A stretch of DNA of 64,000 nt from positions 20,000,001 to 20,064,000 of the forward strand of contig OX621255.1 in the NCBI GenBank assembly GCA_951640165.1, given 5' to 3'. The notes below the pieces were generated by a model that did not search any database, was not told where the DNA came from, and was given only the letters and a program-made list of their open reading frames with translations. Shown here piece by piece: positions 60,259 to 64,000 of the stretch (within the stretch, counting starts at the first letter, position 1; every line of letters begins with the position of its first letter). The stretch comes from Pseudoips prasinana. Taxonomy: Eukaryota; Arthropoda; Insecta; Lepidoptera; Nolidae. The translations under genes were made by a program, and so were the position numbers.

Positions 60259-60759
60259 TTCTAAATGAATAATATGTGTGAATAATGTTCCAGGATATTA
60301 TTATTATTATTGTAATTAAACTTACACAATGGACTCCTCAAAGATCTTGATAATACAACTGCGTACTTACCCATTAGTCTGCATGTACTTATACAATAAT
60401 ATGCTTGAATATAGTTAGTAGTACATCACTAATATGCTTATGTGTGCTTGACTTGTCGAAATAAATTTGAATTATTGTTTGCTGTGTGTTTTTCTCACCC
60501 TTAGTAATGACTACGTTACAAATATTTAAGGACCTTAATCTTCCCATCGACTTTAACCATTTGTAGCACATATTTCCCTTGTTGGTCTCTACAATCAAAT
60601 CAACACTCCAATCGACCTCTCCCGTAAACATCCTGTCGTCCCATGAACGTCGTAAACAATCCATACTATGAGACCACGGATTACCTCGAGCAATTAAGCT
60701 ATTCGAAACTCTCGTGACACTACACAGTCACACTCCACATACATACCTTCTCGTCTCCT

Positions 60760-61002
60760 GGGGCTCTACCGGCTAAGTCGCCGAACATCGATTTCTTAAA
60801 TGGCGTTCCAATAAATAAAGGTTAAAAATGACTTGATCAATCGTTACATCGGCTTCAACGTTGACAATCTATTATGGACTATTTATGACGTCACATGTGG
60901 TCATGGAAGCCGATTTAACGATTGATTAAGCCATTTTTAACCTTTATTTATTTGAAAGCCATTCACGAAAATGATGTTCGGCGACTTAGCCGGTAGAGCC
61001 CC
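60760..61002. mobile_element. MITE with perfect 30-bp inverted ends
   Basis: 60760-60789 (GGGGCTCTACCGGCTAAGTC, GCCGAACATC) is the exact reverse complement of 60973-61002. A second imperfect pairing (AATAAAGGTTAAAAATGACT against CCATTTTTAACCTTTATT) lies inside. A relic is at 21780-21890. Confidence 0.9.
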
Positions 61003-61212
61003 TGACAGTACGATCCCGAACGCGCCGCGATTACTATCTCCCTTAATGACACTATTGTCGATAAAATAGGTATTTAATTATTAAACACTTATGTGGCCTT
61101 TTTTATATCTTGGAATTATCACATTGCCATCAGATCCTAAACTAGGCAGAGCCTGTGCTATGGCAACCAGATAACTATTAAATATACATATATACTTCTA
61201 AACACATACATA

Positions 61213-61550
61213 TCTACTATATAAAAATAAGTCGGGTTTTCCTTCCTGACGCTATAACTCCAGAACGCACAAACCAATTTCCACGGTTTTGCATTCGTTG
61301 GAAAGGTCTCGGGCTCCGTGAGGTTTATAGCAAAGAAAATTTATAAAATTTAACGCGAGTAACACCGCGGGGCACAGCTAGTCTTCTATATAAAAATAAG
61401 TCGGGTTTTCCTTCCTGACGCTATAACTCCAGAACGCACGAACCGATTTCCACGGTTTTGCATTCGTTGGAAAGGTCTCGAGCTCCGTGAGGTTTATAGC
61501 AAAGAAAATTTATAAAATTTAACGCGGGTAACACCGCGGGGCACAGCTAG
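61213..61550 (+). mobile_element. Two head-to-tail Helitron-like units
   Basis: Units of 169 bp at 61213-61381 and 61382-61550 differ at few positions. Each begins TC (TCTACTATATAAAAATAAGT; TCTTCTATATAAAAATAAGT) and ends ACACCGCGGGGCACAGCTAG, with T following the last. TC...CTAG ends fit Helitrons. The first unit ends directly where the second starts. Confidence 0.75.
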
Positions 61551-61554
61551 TTAT

Positions 61555-61680
61555 AGATAAATTACACCCAGATACAGAACAAATAATCGTACTCATCACA
61601 CAAATATTTGTTCCGGGTGGGAATCGAACTGGCTTAGCAGTCTTTAACCACTAGCTAGACTAACAGCCTAATCAAAGTGG
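61555..61680 (-). repeat. tRNA-derived SINE, minus orientation
   Basis: ATTACACCCAGATACAGAAC, TCATCACACAAATATTTGTT and CCGGGTGGGAATCGAACTGG. A related body piece is at 61130-61195 (GATCCTAAACTAGGCAGAGC). Confidence 0.55.
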
Positions 61681-61865
61681 AATGGGTATCTCGATTAAGC
61701 TCCTTATATTTAAGGAGGTATTTATATTAGATGTTTTATAGTAGTTACCAATATTACCATCGTAGTTAGTTGAATGTATAGTATAACTTTGGCCATAGGC
61801 GTAGCTAATATAGTTTTAGGGGCTATGCCTATGTGCTTTAATAGCGCATCTTTGCATAGTGTATT

Positions 61866-62440
61866 TTTAGGGTTCCGTAGCCAAATGGCAAAAAACGGAA
61901 CCCTTATAGATTCGTCATGTGTCTGTCTGTCTGTCTGTCCGTCCGTATGCCACAGCCACTTTTTTCCGAAACTATAAGAGCTGTACTACTGAAACTTGGT
62001 AAGTAGATGTATTCTGTGAACTGCATTAAGATTTTTACACTAAAATAGAAAAAGAACAATTATTTTGGGGGGTCGCCATACATAGAACTGAAACTCAATT
62101 TTTTTTTCATATTAGCCATACATGTGGGGTATCTATGGATAGGTCTTCAAAAATGATATTGAGGTTTCTAATATCATTTTTTTCTAAACTGAATAGTTTG
62201 CGCGAGAGACACTTCCAAAGTGGTAAAATGGGTGACCCCCCCCCCCCCCCCCCCTCTAACTTCTACAATAAGAGAATGATAAAACTAAAAAAAATATATG
62301 ATATACATTACCACGTAAACTAACAACGAAAATTAGTTTGAACGAGATCTAGCAAGTAGTTTTTTTTTTAATACGTCATAAACCGCAATTTGCATTGGAA
62401 CCCTTCATGTGCGAGTCCGACTCGCACTTGGCCGGTTTTT
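61866..62440 (+). repeat. 'GGGTTCCGTA ... TTGGCCGGTTTTT' repeat, full-length copy
   Basis: Begins TTTTTAGGGTTCCGTAGCC and ends GACTCGCACTTGGCCGGTTT. Carries a C-run at 62237-62254 where the 28322 copy has only a short one. Closest to the 9560 copy over the shared part. Confidence 0.85.
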
Positions 62441-62499
62441 ATTAGTTACCTCAGACAGAGCTTATTAAAGGTAGAAAGTGCTTAATTCAGTTTAATTGT

Positions 62500-62830
62500 A
62501 GGCTTTGTAACAAAGGTTGAAAAAGGTATGCTGAGATGGTTTGGGCATTTAGAAAGGATGAATGAAAGAAGGTTGGGAAAAGTAGTATATCTGAAGGGCA
62601 GCACCTCTTAGAACATTATCTGATCAAATCGGAGATGTACTCAAAAAAGGCCACTCCAGAAATACCTACCTTAAAACGGCGAGCATGTATAAAGAATAAA
62701 ATGACAGTAAACGAGGCAAAAGATTATGCAAAGATCTTGACAATGGAAATTCATTGTTTCTGCATACCCCTTAGAGAAACAAGCGTGAGTCCCTGTTATG
62801 TTATGTAGGTTTTAGATTAAAACTGTATTC
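62500..62830 (+). mobile_element. LINE 3'-end fragment
   Basis: Reads [20 protein letters not shown], then after frame damage a CKE/RIKNKMTVNEAKDYAKIL-like stretch, ending near GAGAAACAAGCGTGAGTCCC. Same family as 22410 and 45447 (both minus). Confidence 0.6.
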
Positions 62831-63349
62831 GAGAACTACGTGGCGGTGTTAAAAACTATATAAGTGTACTACCATGGTCTATGCGGCTTATGTAAAGGCA
62901 ATGCTGATTTAATCCACTATTGAAACAGACATAATTGACAATATGGTTTGTATTGACAATTTAATACATAAATAGTCCAGAATTTCCTTACGATAAGTTA
63001 TTACAAAGACAGACAGGGAAAACTTGAAAACCAACGAAGAGGCCTTTGGTCAGCAGTGAGATACAGTAGTATAAAATTTTAGCTATGTATGGAGATTTTC
63101 CTTGTCTCTAATCACCCCGTTTGACCATACCTACCGATAAAAACGAGCTGAATACAAATTTAGGGGTCAATAAGAAAATGGCATATATACATCATTTCAA
63201 TTAGTGTTTATTCTATTTGTGTGGCAGTATAATACTAATAATAAAATCTTTATTGACGTAAGCGATAAGTTTCCGTTAGCCTGAATCTAAAAGTATGTTT
63301 CTGTATTTTGACATTATTCTAAATGAACATCACATTATCAGAGTGATGT

Positions 63350-63480
63350 TCACTGCTGGACTTAAGTCTCCCCAAAAGGCCTACCTTGCCATTTGGAGGG
63401 GATTGTCGCAGTCACAGCGCTTGGCATGCGAGCTGGCGACTGCATTTAGGTGGTAGCGCTGCTGCCCGACCGCCTGATGT
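63350..63480. repeat. Repeat fragment
   Basis: TCACTGCTGGACTTAAGTCTCC, TTGCCATTTGGAGGGG and GTAGCGCTGCTGCCCGAC. Related to 1730 and 23850. Confidence 0.45.
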
Positions 63481-63714
63481 GCCGCGCAATCCTCCACGTT
63501 ACGTTCACGCGGCCAACTTAAAACCCCTGTAACTTCTTTATTTCTGCTTTGACAAAGTTTTGGTTTGTTCCTTTCGATTTTGACTAATTTTGAAAAAAAA
63601 TATAGCGATTTCTTTTTCTATTTGGATAACGTGGCGGAGCAATCGTGCCGCACACGATATTTATCTTATTCTTCCACATAAAAGGATTTTTTTTTCATGT
63701 TTTAAATGTTAGCT

Positions 63715-63900
63715 AAAAATTCTGGTAAGAAAAGTATTAGCCTCTCAACCTACCAGACCAGAACTTCGAAGTCCACTATTTACGGCTAGGAGTCAGAAAG
63801 ATGGCCGTGCCTCAGATGACACGTAAAGCCGTTGGTTCTGCATATTGTAAATATATTTTCTTCCTGCTGCTGTAGCTGAAATTTGGCAACACTATTACTT
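63715..63900 (+). repeat. Decayed SINE body (family of 1316)
   Basis: GTGCCTCAGATGACACGTAA then AGCCGTTGGTTCTG and a GTAGCTGAAATTTGGC end match GTGCCTCGGAGAGCACGTAA, AGCCGTCGGTCCTG and GTGGCCGAAATTCGG of the intact copies. Confidence 0.5.
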
Positions 63901-64000
63901 ACCACTGTATTTTGTTGCGACAACAATATTTAAATACTATGTGACGGGGAGTATAATGGATGTTCAATCCCTCCTGCAAATTTTCAAGTTCCACTGTTTC

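Noticed and set aside
60389..60664. 91-residue minus-strand open frame
   Set aside because: No recognisable domain, start in an AT-rich repeat-flanked region, no promoter or splice evidence.
1..64000. CRISPR array or bacterial operon signals
   Set aside because: No regularly spaced repeats; introns, SINEs and LINEs show a eukaryotic nuclear sequence.

Overview
The window is insect nuclear DNA, most likely from a moth or butterfly. It is AT-rich, its genes have long spliceosomal introns, and it is packed with repeat families of lepidopteran type: tRNA-derived SINEs, 'GGGTTCCGTA ... TTGGCCGGTTTTT' repeats, Helitrons ending in CTAG, mariner and Tc1 elements, RTE-like LINEs and TA-flanked MITEs. 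The lepidopteran call rests on remembered repeat signatures, not on a search.

Two complete genes for class I fructose-bisphosphate aldolase lie head to tail on the + strand. Gene 1 (coding 2048-27544) and gene 2 (coding 37105-58337) each have eight coding exons with all seven introns at the same positions and phases (1,0,1,1,0,1,0), so they are a tandem duplication. Gene 2 encodes 364 residues, is GC-rich at third positions and keeps every expected active-site residue; it looks like the main glycolytic aldolase. Gene 1 encodes 363 residues, has AT-rich codons, and keeps the Schiff-base lysine and other catalytic residues, but it has changed the loop that holds the 6-phosphate of the substrate. 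An exon at 34881-34962 splices in frame to gene 2 and would add a lysine-rich N-terminus. Intron 4 of gene 1 holds up to three decayed copies of exon 4.

Layout. 1-2000: LINE and SINE debris. 2048-27544: gene 1, with introns containing LINE fragments, MITEs, SINEs, a frameshifted mariner (20387-21750) and a 5'-truncated RTE-like LINE with an 892-codon open frame (24205-26885). 27545-33700: repeats, a GC-rich MITE (30031-30528) and a possible small two-exon gene (31731-32278). 33700-58337: gene 2, with a Tc1-family transposase (41913-42959, minus strand) in intron 2. Intron 3 holds a long-inverted-repeat transposon inside a LINE, and a 1.24-kb element (47324-48559) inserted in a SINE. 58338-64000: a hAT element with an exact 8-bp target duplication, a MITE, two head-to-tail Helitron-like units and further repeats.

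The most unusual object is the 47324-48559 element. Its ends read CACAGTG and CACTGTG, each followed by a 24-bp spacer and an A-rich nonamer (right end ACAAAAACA), and it is flanked by a 5-bp CTGCG duplication. This is the pattern of Transib elements and of RAG recombination signals. Inside it is a compact minus-strand transcription unit (TATA box, two exons, poly(A) signal) for an acidic-tailed protein I do not recognise.

Repeat boundaries come from reading and are approximate unless stated to be exact. No database search was possible.
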